A DNA stretch of 64,000 nucleotides from Streptacidiphilus albus JL83 (GTDB lineage: Bacteria > Actinomycetota > Actinomycetes > Streptomycetales > Streptomycetaceae), in NCBI RefSeq assembly GCF_000744705.1, contig NZ_JQML01000001.1, positions 3,420,017-3,484,016 on the forward strand, written 5' to 3'. A program made the position numbers and the translations under genes. The notes below the pieces were generated by a model. It did not search any database, was not told the origin of the DNA, and worked only from the letters and a program-made list of their open reading frames with translations. Shown in pieces: positions 9,514 to 17,963 of this stretch; positions within the stretch are counted from its first letter, which is position 1, and every line of letters begins with the position of its first letter.

Positions 9514-10677
9514 GTGACCTCCTCCCGTACCCGGGCCGCCGCCCTCACCGGCTGCCTGGTGGCCGCAGCGCTCACCCTCAGCGCTTGTGGCTCCGCGACT
9601 TCGTCCAAGACTGCTTCCACCGGCGGCGGCAGCAGCGCCAACGCCGCCACCGCCACCTCCGCCGCCCAGTTCGGCGGCATGGACGCCCTGGTGGCTGCGG
9701 CCAAGAAGGAGGGGACGCTGAACGTGATCACCCTCCCCAGCAACTGGGCCAACTACGGCGCGATCATGGCCGCGTTCACCCAGAAGTACGGGATCAAGAT
9801 CAGCGACGAGAACCCCGAGGGCTCCAGCCAGGACGAGATCAACGCGGTCACCACCCGCAAGGGCCAGAACCGCGCCCCCGACGTGCTCGACCTCGGTGGC
9901 GCCTTCGCCCTGAGCGGTGCCGCCCAGGGTCTGTTCGCCCCCTACAAGGTCGCCACCTTCTCCGACATCCCGGCCGGCCAGGCCGACCCGAACGGGCTCT
10001 GGACCAACGACTACGGCGGCTACATCTCCATCGGCTGCAACGCCACGAAGATCGCGGTCTGCCCGAAGACCTTCGCCGACCTGCTCAAGCCCGAGTACAA
10101 GGGCGAGGTGGCCCTGAACGGTGACCCGACGCAGGCCAACGCGGCCTTCTCCGGCGTCTTCGCCGCGGCGCTGTCCAACGGCGGTTCGCTGAGCAACATC
10201 ACCCCGGGTCTCGCCTACTTCACCAAGCTGAAGAAGGCCGGCAACTTCAACCCGGTCCAGGCGACCCAGGCCACCGTCGAGTCGGGCGAGACCCCGATCA
10301 CCGTCGACTGGGACTACCTGAGCGCCGGCTACGCCTCCGCGTTCAAGTCCAAGGGCATCAACTGGCAGGTCAGCGTCCCCTCGGACGGCGTCTACGCCTC
10401 GTACTACAACCAGGCCATCAACAAGTGGGCGCCGCACCCGGCCGCTGCCCGCCTGTGGGAGGAGTTCCTCTACAGCACCCAGGGCCAGAACCTCTTCCTC
10501 CAGGGCTTCGCCCGCCCGGTCGAGTTCGCCGCCATGCAGTCCGCCGGCACCCTGGACTCGGCCGCCGCCGCGCTCCTGCCGACGGTGAGTGGCACGGCGA
10601 CCTTCCCGACCCAGGCCCAGATCACGTCCGCCAAGGCGACTGTCGCCTCCGGCTGGGCCGCGGCCATCGCGGGGTGA
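9514..10677 (+). CDS. ABC transporter substrate-binding lipoprotein
   Basis: A 387-residue extracellular binding protein. The signal peptide ends in the lipobox LSAC, with Cys25 the predicted lipidated residue. The mature part resembles the iron/spermidine/2-aminoethylphosphonate class of binding proteins (LVAAAKKEGTLNVITLPSNW, RAPDVLDLGGAFAL, LWEEFLYSTQGQNLFLQGFA). The GTG at 9514 is preceded by AGGAG. Its stop overlaps the next start by four bases, so it is coupled to the permeases. With a HAD phosphatase at the end of the operon and a GntR regulator upstream, a phosphonate or organophosphate substrate is my inference; iron or polyamine cannot be excluded. Confidence 0.88.
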   Translation: MTSSRTRAAALTGCLVAAALTLSACGSATSSKTASTGGGSSANAATATSAAQFGGMDALVAAAKKEGTLNVITLPSNWANYGAIMAAFTQKYGIKISDENPEGSSQDEINAVTTRKGQNRAPDVLDLGGAFALSGAAQGLFAPYKVATFSDIPAGQADPNGLWTNDYGGYISIGCNATKIAVCPKTFADLLKPEYKGEVALNGDPTQANAAFSGVFAAALSNGGSLSNITPGLAYFTKLKKAGNFNPVQATQATVESGETPITVDWDYLSAGYASAFKSKGINWQVSVPSDGVYASYYNQAINKWAPHPAAARLWEEFLYSTQGQNLFLQGFARPVEFAAMQSAGTLDSAAAALLPTVSGTATFPTQAQITSAKATVASGWAAAIAG

Positions 10678-11591
10678 GCACCATCGACCCCACCACCCCC
10701 ACCGGGGTAGCCGGGGCCGTCCCCTCCCGCCGCCGCCTGCGCAGCTCGCTGCGCAAGGCGGCGGCGGGGCGGGCCGCCGTCCTGCCCCTGATCATCTTCG
10801 TCGCCGTGGCTTTCGGCCTCCCCGCCGTCGCCATGGCCTACGGTGCGTTCACCAGCTACGCACCCGGCCAGCCCAGCAGCTACACCATGGGCAATGTGAG
10901 CGCCTCGCTGGAGGGCGGCTACCTGACCGCGCTCCTCGGCAGCGTCAAGCTGTCCGCGACCGCCGCGCTGGTCGCGACCGTCTTCGGGCTGCTGCTCGCC
11001 CAGGCGATCGTCACCTCCCGGTTCGAGATGCTGCGCCACGTCGTGCTCAGCGCCTCCGGGGTGCTCGCCAACTTCGGCGGCGTCCCGCTGGCCTTCGCCT
11101 TCGTCGCCACCCTCGGCAACGCCGGCGTGCTGACCACCCGGCTGCACCTGGCCCAGGCGGGCTGGAGCCTCTACAGCTTCTGGGGCCTGACCCTGGTCTA
11201 CCTGTACTTCCTGATCCCGCTGATGGTGCTGACGGTCATCCCCTCACTGGACGGCCTGCGCCGCCAGTGGCGCGAGGCCGCGCAGAACAACGGCGCCGGG
11301 GTCTGGCAGTACTGGCGCTACGTGGCCCTGCCGGTGCTGACGCCCTCGCTGCTCGGCGGCTTCGTGCTGCTCTTCGGCTCGGCCTTCGCCGCCTACGCCA
11401 CCGCCGCCGCGATGGTCGGCGCCTCGGTGCCGCTGATCACGCTGCAGATCGCCGACGCGCTCAACGGCAACGTCTCCGCCAGTGCCAGCAACGTCGCCCT
11501 GGCGATGAGCCTGGACATGGTCGTCATCTCGGTGCTGGTCATGGCCCTGTACATACCCCTGCAACGCCGGAGTGCCCGATGGCTGGTGTGA
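10674..11591 (+). CDS. ABC transporter inner-membrane permease 1
   Basis: A 305-residue binding-protein-dependent permease with about six membrane spans. The EAA-type loop that docks with the ATPase reads QWREAAQNNGAGVWQYWRYV (around residues 199-218). The GTG at 10674 overlaps the stop of the binding-protein gene, giving the start VSTIDPTTPTG; the apparent longer frame is a shadow. It would form the channel together with the following permease. The N-terminal tail is polar and arginine-rich before the first span. Confidence 0.9.
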   Translation: MSTIDPTTPTGVAGAVPSRRRLRSSLRKAAAGRAAVLPLIIFVAVAFGLPAVAMAYGAFTSYAPGQPSSYTMGNVSASLEGGYLTALLGSVKLSATAALVATVFGLLLAQAIVTSRFEMLRHVVLSASGVLANFGGVPLAFAFVATLGNAGVLTTRLHLAQAGWSLYSFWGLTLVYLYFLIPLMVLTVIPSLDGLRRQWREAAQNNGAGVWQYWRYVALPVLTPSLLGGFVLLFGSAFAAYATAAAMVGASVPLITLQIADALNGNVSASASNVALAMSLDMVVISVLVMALYIPLQRRSARWLV

Positions 11592-12466
11592 GCACCCTCG
11601 ACCCGACCGCGGGCCTGTCCCGCGCGAAGGCCCCCGCCCGCAAGCGCGAGGGCCGGCCGCGCCTCGGACGCGGCGCGGTGATGCTGATCGCCGCGGTCTA
11701 CTTCATCGGCCCGATCCTGTGCTCGTTCATCTTCACGGTGGACGACCCGGTGAAGGGCTTCACCCTCAGCGCCTACAGCCAGATCTTCAGCGTCAGCGGC
11801 CTCTGGCCGGCGCTGCAGCTCTCGCTGCTGCTGGCGCTCGCCACCATCGTGGTGGTCTTCCTGCTGCTGATCCCGACCGTGATCGCGATCCGGCTCGGCA
11901 GCCCCCGGCTGCGCTCGGTGGTCGAGTTCGTCTGCATGCTGCCGCTGGTGGTGCCCTCCATCGCACTGACCTCGGGCATCAACATCCTGCTCCGCTGGGG
12001 CAGCGACAACCTGCAGACCACGCCCTTCTGGGACACCCTGGTCTTCATCCAGAACGCCAGCTTCCCGATCATCCTGGTGCTGGCCTACGTGGTGATGGCG
12101 CTGCCGCTGGCCTTCCGCACCCTGGACGCCGGGATGCGCGCGCTGGACGTCCGCACCCTGCTGGAGGCCGCGCAGAACAACGGCGCCAGCCGCACCCGGG
12201 CCATCTTCACCGTCGTGCTGCCCAACCTGCGCGGCGCGATGGTCAACGCCGGGATGCTCACCCTGGCCCTGGTCCTCGGCGAGTTCACCGTCTCCTCGAT
12301 CCTCGGCTACGAGCCCTTCTCGGTCTGGATCGTCAACGGCAACTCGGCCGGCGACGGCCCGGTCACCACCGCCGTCTCCATCACCAGCCTGGTCCTGACC
12401 TGGGTCGTGCTGCTCGCCCTGTCCGCCACCGGCCGCCGCAAGGCCGCCTCCGCCCCCACCGCCTAG
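11579..12466 (+). CDS. ABC transporter inner-membrane permease 2
   Basis: A 295-residue permease, the partner of the preceding one, with about six spans and the EAA-type loop LLEAAQNNGASRTRAIFTVV. The ATG at 11579 has GGAG seven bases upstream and overlaps the previous gene by 13 bp; an alternative GTG at 11588 would overlap by four bases and give VSTLDPTAG, strikingly like the start of permease 1. Which start is used cannot be settled by eye. Confidence 0.9.
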   Translation: MAGVSTLDPTAGLSRAKAPARKREGRPRLGRGAVMLIAAVYFIGPILCSFIFTVDDPVKGFTLSAYSQIFSVSGLWPALQLSLLLALATIVVVFLLLIPTVIAIRLGSPRLRSVVEFVCMLPLVVPSIALTSGINILLRWGSDNLQTTPFWDTLVFIQNASFPIILVLAYVVMALPLAFRTLDAGMRALDVRTLLEAAQNNGASRTRAIFTVVLPNLRGAMVNAGMLTLALVLGEFTVSSILGYEPFSVWIVNGNSAGDGPVTTAVSITSLVLTWVVLLALSATGRRKAASAPTA

Positions 12467-12478
12467 GGAGCCACCCCC

Positions 12479-13579
12479 ATGTCGAACGCGGCCCCCACCG
12501 TCGCCACCGCCACCGCACCCGTCACCGGGACCAGCGCCACCGTCGAGTTCCGGCAGCTGCGCCGCAGCTTCGGCGCGACCACCGCGCTGGACGGCCTGGA
12601 CCTCACCGTCCAGCCGGGCGAGCTGCTCGCCCTGCTCGGCCCCTCGGGCTGCGGCAAGACCACCGCGCTGCGGATGCTCGCCGGCTTCGAGACCCCCGAC
12701 TCCGGCGAGGTGCTGCTGGACGGCGAGTCCATCCTGGGCGTGCCGGCGCACCGGCGCGACGCCGGCATGGTGTTCCAGTCCTACAGCCTCTTCCCGCACC
12801 TCAACGCCCGCGACAACGTGGCCTTCGGGATGCGGATGCGCGGCGTAGCCACCGCCGAGCGCCGCAAGCAGGCCGACGAGATGCTGGAGCTGGTCGGTCT
12901 GCCCGAGCACGGCGACCGCTACACCCACCAGCTCTCCGGCGGCCAGCAGCAGCGGATCGCGCTGGCCCGCGCCCTCGCGCTGCGCCCCCGGGTGCTGCTG
13001 CTGGACGAGCCGCTCTCGGCGCTGGACGCCAAGGTCCGGCTGAACCTCCGCGAGGAGATCCGCCGGCTCCAGCAGGAGCTGGGGATCACCACCCTGTTCG
13101 TCACCCACGACCAGGAGGAGGCCCTGTCGATGGCCGACCGGGTCGCGGTCATGCGCGGTGGCCGGCTGGAGCAGATCGCCACCCCCGCCGAGCTCTACGC
13201 CCGTCCCGCCACCGCGTTCGTGGCCGAGTTCGTCGGCACCATGAACCGCATCCCCGGCCGGATCGGCGCCGAGCCGGACCAGGTCGAGGTGCTCGGCCAG
13301 CGACTCCCGGTGGACGGCCACCCGGTCGCGCTCAACACCGACGTCGACGTCCTGGTGCGCCCGGAGAACCTGCTGCTCGAAGCCGGCGACGGCGGAGCCG
13401 TGGTCACCGGTACCACCTTCCTCGGCGCGGTCACCCGGCTCACCGTCCGGCTGGACGACGGCTCCGTGCTCAAGGCCGACCTCTCCACCCACGAGGCCGC
13501 CGCGCTCCCGGCCGGCAGCAGCGTCACGGTTCGGCTGCCCGAGCGCCCGGTGCTGGTCGACGCCCGTACTGTGGCCTGA
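12479..13579 (+). CDS. ABC transporter ATPase (MalK/PotA type)
   Basis: A 366-residue ATPase. Walker A is GPSGCGKT, the Q-loop follows at VFQSYSLFPH, the signature is LSGGQQQR, Walker B is VLLLDEPLSALD and the H-loop is FVTHDQEEAL. The last roughly 110 residues form a TOBE-type domain (VDVLVRPENLLLEAGDGG, TGTTFLGAVTRLTVRL), as in importers of the polyamine, iron and phosphonate class. It starts 12 bp after permease 2 with GGGAG upstream. It energises the importer encoded by the three preceding genes. Confidence 0.93.
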   Translation: MSNAAPTVATATAPVTGTSATVEFRQLRRSFGATTALDGLDLTVQPGELLALLGPSGCGKTTALRMLAGFETPDSGEVLLDGESILGVPAHRRDAGMVFQSYSLFPHLNARDNVAFGMRMRGVATAERRKQADEMLELVGLPEHGDRYTHQLSGGQQQRIALARALALRPRVLLLDEPLSALDAKVRLNLREEIRRLQQELGITTLFVTHDQEEALSMADRVAVMRGGRLEQIATPAELYARPATAFVAEFVGTMNRIPGRIGAEPDQVEVLGQRLPVDGHPVALNTDVDVLVRPENLLLEAGDGGAVVTGTTFLGAVTRLTVRLDDGSVLKADLSTHEAAALPAGSSVTVRLPERPVLVDARTVA

Positions 13580-13812
13580 GCGACCGTCACCCGTTCGGCG
13601 GACATCGAGCCTGACCGGCCGTCACCCACGCGGGCGGCAGCCCCGTGGACGAAAGCTCGGCGGACGACAGCTCGGCGGACGACAACCGAACAACCGTCAT
13701 CGAGCCCGGCACCGAAACCCGGGGCTCGACCCCGGGGCCGCGAACCACGGCCCCACCACCAGCGCGACCCCGGCAGCCGCCGGGACCGCGCCCCGACAGA
13801 GAGCAGCGCCCC

Positions 13813-14493
13813 GTGCCCACCCGCACCGCCGCCACACCCCGTACCCTGCAGGCCGTCCTCTTCGACATGGACGGCACCCTCGTGGATACGGAGGACCTGT
13901 GGCGGCACGCGGTGGAACGCGAGGCCGACCTCCTGGGCCTGATGCTCGGCCCCGAGGACCAGTCGGACATCCTCGGCCGTCCGGTCGAGCACACCGCCGC
14001 CCACCTGCACCGCCGCAGCGGCACCGCCCGCAGCCTGGCCTCCCTGGTCACCGCGCTGGACCGGCGTTTCGCCGCGCTGGTCGAGGACCAGGTCGTCCCG
14101 CTGCCCGGCGCGCTGGAACTGCTGGACGCCGTCCAGGCCGCCGGGATCCGCACCGCACTGGTGTCGGCCTCGCCCCGGAACGTCGTCGACATCGTGCTGG
14201 AGGCGCTCGGACGCCGCCGCTTCAGCGTCTCCTTCGCCGCCGGGGAGACCCCGGCGACCAAGCCCGCGCCCGACCCCTACCTGGCCGCCGTCGCGGCGCT
14301 GGGGCTGAGCGCGGACTCCTGTGTCGCGGTCGAGGACACCCCCGTCGGCATCGCCTCGGCCGAGGCCGCGGGCTGCGCCGTGGTGGCCGTCCCCTCCGCC
14401 GTGACGATCACCCCCGCGCCCGCCCGGGCCGTGGTCGGCAGCCTGCTCGACGTGGACCTTCCGCTGCTCCACGCCCTGGTCGCGAACCGGTAG
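13813..14493 (+). CDS. HAD-superfamily phosphatase (phosphonatase/phosphoglucomutase-like)
   Basis: A 226-residue HAD hydrolase. The nucleophile motif is FDMDGTLVDTED, motif II is LVSASPRN, the lysine of motif III is TKPAPDPY and the acidic motif IV is VAVEDTPVGIASAEA. I chose the GTG at 13813 because it puts the HAD core about 15 residues in; the frame is open to 13645, but that part encodes a low-complexity tail with DESSADDSSADD repeats. It lies 233 bp after the ATPase gene on the same strand. A role in cleaving the imported phosphorylated compound is inferred from position only. Confidence 0.85.
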   Translation: MPTRTAATPRTLQAVLFDMDGTLVDTEDLWRHAVEREADLLGLMLGPEDQSDILGRPVEHTAAHLHRRSGTARSLASLVTALDRRFAALVEDQVVPLPGALELLDAVQAAGIRTALVSASPRNVVDIVLEALGRRRFSVSFAAGETPATKPAPDPYLAAVAALGLSADSCVAVEDTPVGIASAEAAGCAVVAVPSAVTITPAPARAVVGSLLDVDLPLLHALVANR

Positions 14494-14504
14494 CGTCGGC
14501 TCCC

Positions 14505-14828
14505 ATGCCCTACGTGTTCCTGACCCTCGCCATCGCCAGCGAGATATGCGCGACCATCTCGATGAAGTTCTGCGAGGGCTTCACCCGGCTGCTGCCGAGC
14601 ATCGTCGTGGTGCTCGGCTACCTCGTCTCCTTCGCCCTGTTCAGCCAGGCGCTGAAGCACATGTCGGTGAGCACGGCCTACGCGATCTGGTCCGGCGCGG
14701 GCACCGCCGTGGTGGCCGCGATCGGCTTCAGCTTCCTCGGCGAGGACGTGAACCTGCTGAAGGTGGGCGGCATCGTGCTGATCATCGCCGGCGTGGTGGC
14801 GCTCAACCTGGGCGGCGCCTCGCACTGA
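14505..14828 (+). CDS. Small multidrug resistance (SMR) family efflux protein
   Basis: A 107-residue protein of four membrane spans, the standard SMR length. The conserved membrane-embedded glutamate is Glu13 in IASEICATISMKF, the equivalent of EmrE Glu14, and SVSTAYAIWSGAGTA in span 3 is typical. SMR proteins exchange protons for lipophilic cations as dimers in the membrane. It starts 11 bp after the HAD gene. A TAGCGT hexamer overlapping the HAD stop lies eight bases before the ATG, so it could also have its own near-leaderless promoter. The substrate is unknown. Confidence 0.92.
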   Translation: MPYVFLTLAIASEICATISMKFCEGFTRLLPSIVVVLGYLVSFALFSQALKHMSVSTAYAIWSGAGTAVVAAIGFSFLGEDVNLLKVGGIVLIIAGVVALNLGGASH

Positions 14829-14929
14829 GCGCCGGGGCGGGCAGCGCCGGGCGCCGGACGGGCGCCGCGTCGGCCTCGCCCCAGTGGCCCCTTCCATGCA
14901 CACCTGTCCGCTGGCCATACTGCTGTCCC

Positions 14930-16516
14930 GTGACCCTGCACGGATCCCACGACACCCTGGCCGGCGTCGCCGCGGCCGGACCCAACGCCCACGCCGTACC
15001 GGAGGCCCGGTCCACCGGGGACCCTGACGGCCCGTCGGGGAACAACCGGTCGGCGACCCCGACCACCCTCGACGGCAGCGCGCTGACCGCCGCCGGCGCC
15101 GCCGCCCTGGCCCGCCGCTCCGTCCGGGCCGAGGTCGACCCGGCCGCCCGGGCCCGGATGCTGCGGGCCCGCGCGGTCGCCGAGCAGGTCGTGGCCGGAC
15201 GCCGGGTCTACGGGCACACCACCGGCGTCGGCGCCAACCGCACCACCGACCTCGCCGGGCCGGACGCCGACGGCCACGGGATGCGGCTGCTGCGCAGCCA
15301 CAGCGGCGGCGTCGGCGCCCCGGTCCCGGCCGAGCAGACCCGGGCGATGCTGGCGGTCCGGCTGAACCAGATCCTCGGCGCGGGCTCGGCGGTCTCGGCC
15401 GCCGTGGCCGACCGGCTGGCCGAGGCCCTCGGCTCCGGCCATGTGCCACTGGTCCACGCACTGGGCTCGGTCGGCACCGCCGACCTCTCCGCCCTCGCCG
15501 AGCTGGGGCTGACCCTGGCTGGCGAACTGCCCTGGCGCCAGGGCGAGGGCGAGGGCCCGGCCCCGGCGGCCATCGCCCTGGACACCTGGGACGCCCTGCC
15601 GCTGATGTCGAGCAGCGCGCTGACCATAGGTCAGACCGCGCTCGCCCACACCGACACGGCCGCCCTGCTGGACCTCGTCCCGATGATCGCGGCGCTGTCG
15701 CTGACGGCGGTGCGGGGCTCGACCGAGCCGTATGCGGCGGTGGTCCACAGCCGCCGCCCGCACCGGGGCGCGGTCCGCACCGCCGGCCGGATGCGCTCCC
15801 TGCTCGAACCCGTCGGCTGGACGCCCGCCCTGGTCCAGGACCCCTTCGGCTTCCGCTGCCTGCCCCAGGTCCACGGCGCGGCCCTGGACGCGCTGGACGC
15901 CCTGGGCGGCGTGCTGGACGTGGAGCTGAACGCGGCGGCGGAGAACCCGCTGCTCTCACTGGACCCGGCCGACTACCACCACCACGGCGGCTTCCACCAG
16001 GCCTCGCTGGCGCTGGCGCTGGACCAGGCGCGACTGGCCGTGCTGGGCACCGCCCAGCTGTCCACCGCCCGGCTCGGCGTGCTGGCGGCGCCGTCCTTCA
16101 CCGGTCTGCCCGCGTTCCTCGCCGAGGACGCCGAGGGCAGCAGCGGCATCATGATCGTCGAATATGCGGCGGCCTCCGCCCTGGCCGAACTCCGGGGCGC
16201 GGCGCAGCCGGTGACGCTGGGCCATGCGGTGCTCTCGCGCGGCGTGGAGGAGCACGCCAGCTTCGCGGCCACCGGGGCCCGGCGGCTGACCGAGTCCGTG
16301 GGCCACCTCCGGCTGGTCCTGGCCTGCGAACTGCTGGCCGCCGTCCGCGCCCTGCGGATGCAGCGCCGCGCGCCCGCCGACCGGCCGTCCGAGCTCGGAC
16401 GCTTCCAGCGGGCCGCCGAGCGGGTCCTGGACCCGGGCACCGCCGACCGGAAGCTCACCGCCGACGTCGAGGCGGCGACGGCGCTGCTAGACCGCTGGGC
16501 GGCCGGGCGGCGCTGA
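14930..16516 (+). CDS. Aromatic amino acid lyase family homologue lacking the MIO triad
   Basis: About 528 residues from the GTG at 14930, full length for the histidine/phenylalanine ammonia-lyase family. Conserved blocks are present: VYGHTTGVGANRTT with the active-site tyrosine, DPFGFRCLPQVHGAALDALD with the substrate-binding arginine, NAAAENPLLS and VEEHASFAATGARR. The loop that should supply Ala-Ser-Gly for the MIO electrophile instead reads GSVGTADLSALAE: residues 183-185 are Thr-Ala-Asp and one residue is missing compared with the true HutH in this window. Without MIO, ordinary ammonia elimination is not expected. It follows the SMR gene by 101 bp. The N-terminal 40 residues are not conserved, so the start is uncertain. 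Confidence 0.85.
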   Translation: MTLHGSHDTLAGVAAAGPNAHAVPEARSTGDPDGPSGNNRSATPTTLDGSALTAAGAAALARRSVRAEVDPAARARMLRARAVAEQVVAGRRVYGHTTGVGANRTTDLAGPDADGHGMRLLRSHSGGVGAPVPAEQTRAMLAVRLNQILGAGSAVSAAVADRLAEALGSGHVPLVHALGSVGTADLSALAELGLTLAGELPWRQGEGEGPAPAAIALDTWDALPLMSSSALTIGQTALAHTDTAALLDLVPMIAALSLTAVRGSTEPYAAVVHSRRPHRGAVRTAGRMRSLLEPVGWTPALVQDPFGFRCLPQVHGAALDALDALGGVLDVELNAAAENPLLSLDPADYHHHGGFHQASLALALDQARLAVLGTAQLSTARLGVLAAPSFTGLPAFLAEDAEGSSGIMIVEYAAASALAELRGAAQPVTLGHAVLSRGVEEHASFAATGARRLTESVGHLRLVLACELLAAVRALRMQRRAPADRPSELGRFQRAAERVLDPGTADRKLTADVEAATALLDRWAAGRR

Positions 16517-16558
16517 GCGGGACCGAGCGACGACCGGTCGCGTCGGTGGCCCGGCAAG

Positions 16559-16592
16559 CCGAGGGGCGCCCCTGGAAGGGGGCGCCCCTCGG
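16559..16592. terminator. Strong hairpin between convergent genes
   Basis: A 14-bp stem (core GAGGGGCGCCCC / GGGGCGCCCCTC) with a six-base loop lies between the lyase stop at 16516 and the acyl-CoA dehydrogenase stop at 16616. A second, weaker GCCCGGC/GCCGGGC hairpin follows. The position suggests termination for both strands; there is no T-run, as is usual in streptomycetes. Confidence 0.75.
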
Positions 16593-16615
16593 GCCCGGCC
16601 GGTGCCGGGCCGGAA

Positions 16616-17788
16616 CTACGGCAGGTTGCGGGCCATGACGATCCGCTGGACCTGGTTGGTGCCCTCGTAGATCTGGGTGATCTTGGCGTCGCGCATCATC
16701 CGCTCCACCGGGTAGTCGCGGGTGTAGCCGTAGCCGCCCAGCAGCTGGACCGCGTCGGTGGTGATCTCCATGGCGGCGTCGGAGGCGAAGCACTTGGCCG
16801 CCGCACCGAAGAAGGTCAGGTCGCTGTCGCCGCGCTCGGAGCGGGCCGCCGCCGCGTAGGTGAGCTGGCGGGCCGCCTCCAGCTTCATCGCCATGTCGGC
16901 GAGCATGAACTGGACGCCCTGGAACTCGGCGATGGCCTTGCCGAACTGCTTGCGCTCCTTGACGTAGCCGGAGGCGTAGTCGAGCGCGCCCTGGGCGATG
17001 CCGAGCGCCTGCGCGGCGATGGTGATCCGGGTGTGGTCGAGGGTCTTCATCGCGGTGGAGAAGCCGGTGCCCTCGGCGCCGATCATCCGGTCGGCCGGGA
17101 TCCGGACATTGTCGAAGTAGACCTCGCGGGTCGGCGAGCCCTTGATCCCGAGCTTCTTCTCGGGCGCTCCGAAGGAGACGCCCTCGTCGCCCTTCTCGAC
17201 CACGAAGGCCGAGATCCCCTTGCTGCGCTTCTCCGGGTCGGTGACCGCCATCACCGTGTAGAACTCGCTGACACCGGCGTTGGTGATCCACCGCTTGACG
17301 CCGTTGAGCACCCAGAAGTCGCCGTCGCGCACCGCGCGGGTCTTCATCCCGGCGGCGTCGGAGCCGGCGTCGGGCTCGGACAGGCAGTAGGAGAACATGC
17401 CCTCGCCGCGCGCCAGCGCGCCCAGGTACTTCTGCTTGAGCTCCTCGGAGCCCGAGAGCGCGACCGGCAGCGAGCCGAGCTTGTTGACGGCGGGGATCAG
17501 CGAGGAGGAGGCGCAGACCCGGGCGACCTCCTCGATGACGATCACGGTCGCCAGCGCGTCGGCGCCCGCGCCGCCGTACTGCTCGGCCACATGGACCGCG
17601 TGCAGGTCGTTGGCCAGCAGCGCGTCGAGGGCCTCCTGCGGGAACCTGGCCTGCTCGTCCACCTCGGCCGCGAACGGGGCGATCTTCGCCTCGGCGAGCG
17701 AGCGGACCGCGTCGCGGAGCATCTCGTGCTCCTCGGAGATCCGGAAAAGGTCGAAGTCTGCGGAACCGCTGGACGCCACGTGGCTCAC
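16616..17788 (-). CDS. Acyl-CoA dehydrogenase
   Basis: About 390 residues, normal for a soluble FAD-dependent acyl-CoA dehydrogenase that introduces an alpha,beta double bond. Signatures are FSYCLSEPDAGSDAAGMKTR (flavin/substrate contact) and the C-terminal AKITQIYEGTNQVQRIVMAR, whose glutamate in YEGTNQ is the usual catalytic base. I placed the start at GTG 17788; GTG 17779, which has GGGGTGAG four bases before it, is a good alternative. The upstream open frame (to 17980) is not family-like. An inverted repeat sits just upstream. Substrate chain type cannot be read from sequence. Confidence 0.93.
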   Translation of the reverse strand: MSHVASSGSADFDLFRISEEHEMLRDAVRSLAEAKIAPFAAEVDEQARFPQEALDALLANDLHAVHVAEQYGGAGADALATVIVIEEVARVCASSSLIPAVNKLGSLPVALSGSEELKQKYLGALARGEGMFSYCLSEPDAGSDAAGMKTRAVRDGDFWVLNGVKRWITNAGVSEFYTVMAVTDPEKRSKGISAFVVEKGDEGVSFGAPEKKLGIKGSPTREVYFDNVRIPADRMIGAEGTGFSTAMKTLDHTRITIAAQALGIAQGALDYASGYVKERKQFGKAIAEFQGVQFMLADMAMKLEAARQLTYAAAARSERGDSDLTFFGAAAKCFASDAAMEITTDAVQLLGGYGYTRDYPVERMMRDAKITQIYEGTNQVQRIVMARNLP

Positions 17789-17798
17789 CCCATACTGA

Positions 17799-17817
17799 TT
17801 AACTACCGTTAAGTAAC
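17799..17817. promoter_or_regulatory. AT-rich inverted repeat upstream of the acyl-CoA dehydrogenase
   Basis: TTAAC-TACC-GTTAA is a perfect 5-4-5 repeat, and its right arm also begins GTTA-AG-TAAC, giving three TAAC/GTTA half-sites in 19 bp. It begins 11 bp upstream of the GTG at 17788, in DNA clearly more AT-rich than its surroundings, between the divergent dehydrogenase and UDP-glucose dehydrogenase genes. A repressor site (TetR or MarR type) is plausible. Confidence 0.5.
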
Positions 17818-17963
17818 TTTTCTGATACCACTGAATTCTAGGGCTTCCGGGCGGTCGGCACCTGCGTGACGTGCGCAACAGGTCCGGCCCGCGCGAGCGT
17901 ACGATCACAGGGCCCGCCCGAGCCGCTCGCACCCGAGCGGCCCAGACCCAAGGATGCGACGCC

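Noticed and set aside
11393-13492. A 699-residue open frame on the minus strand
   Set aside because: It is antisense to the permease and ATPase genes, has no family motifs and shows the Gly/Gln/His composition typical of reverse-frame shadows in high-GC DNA.
13645-13812. Earlier start for the HAD phosphatase gene
   Set aside because: The added 56 residues are low complexity and precede a normal HAD start; no ribosome site supports it.
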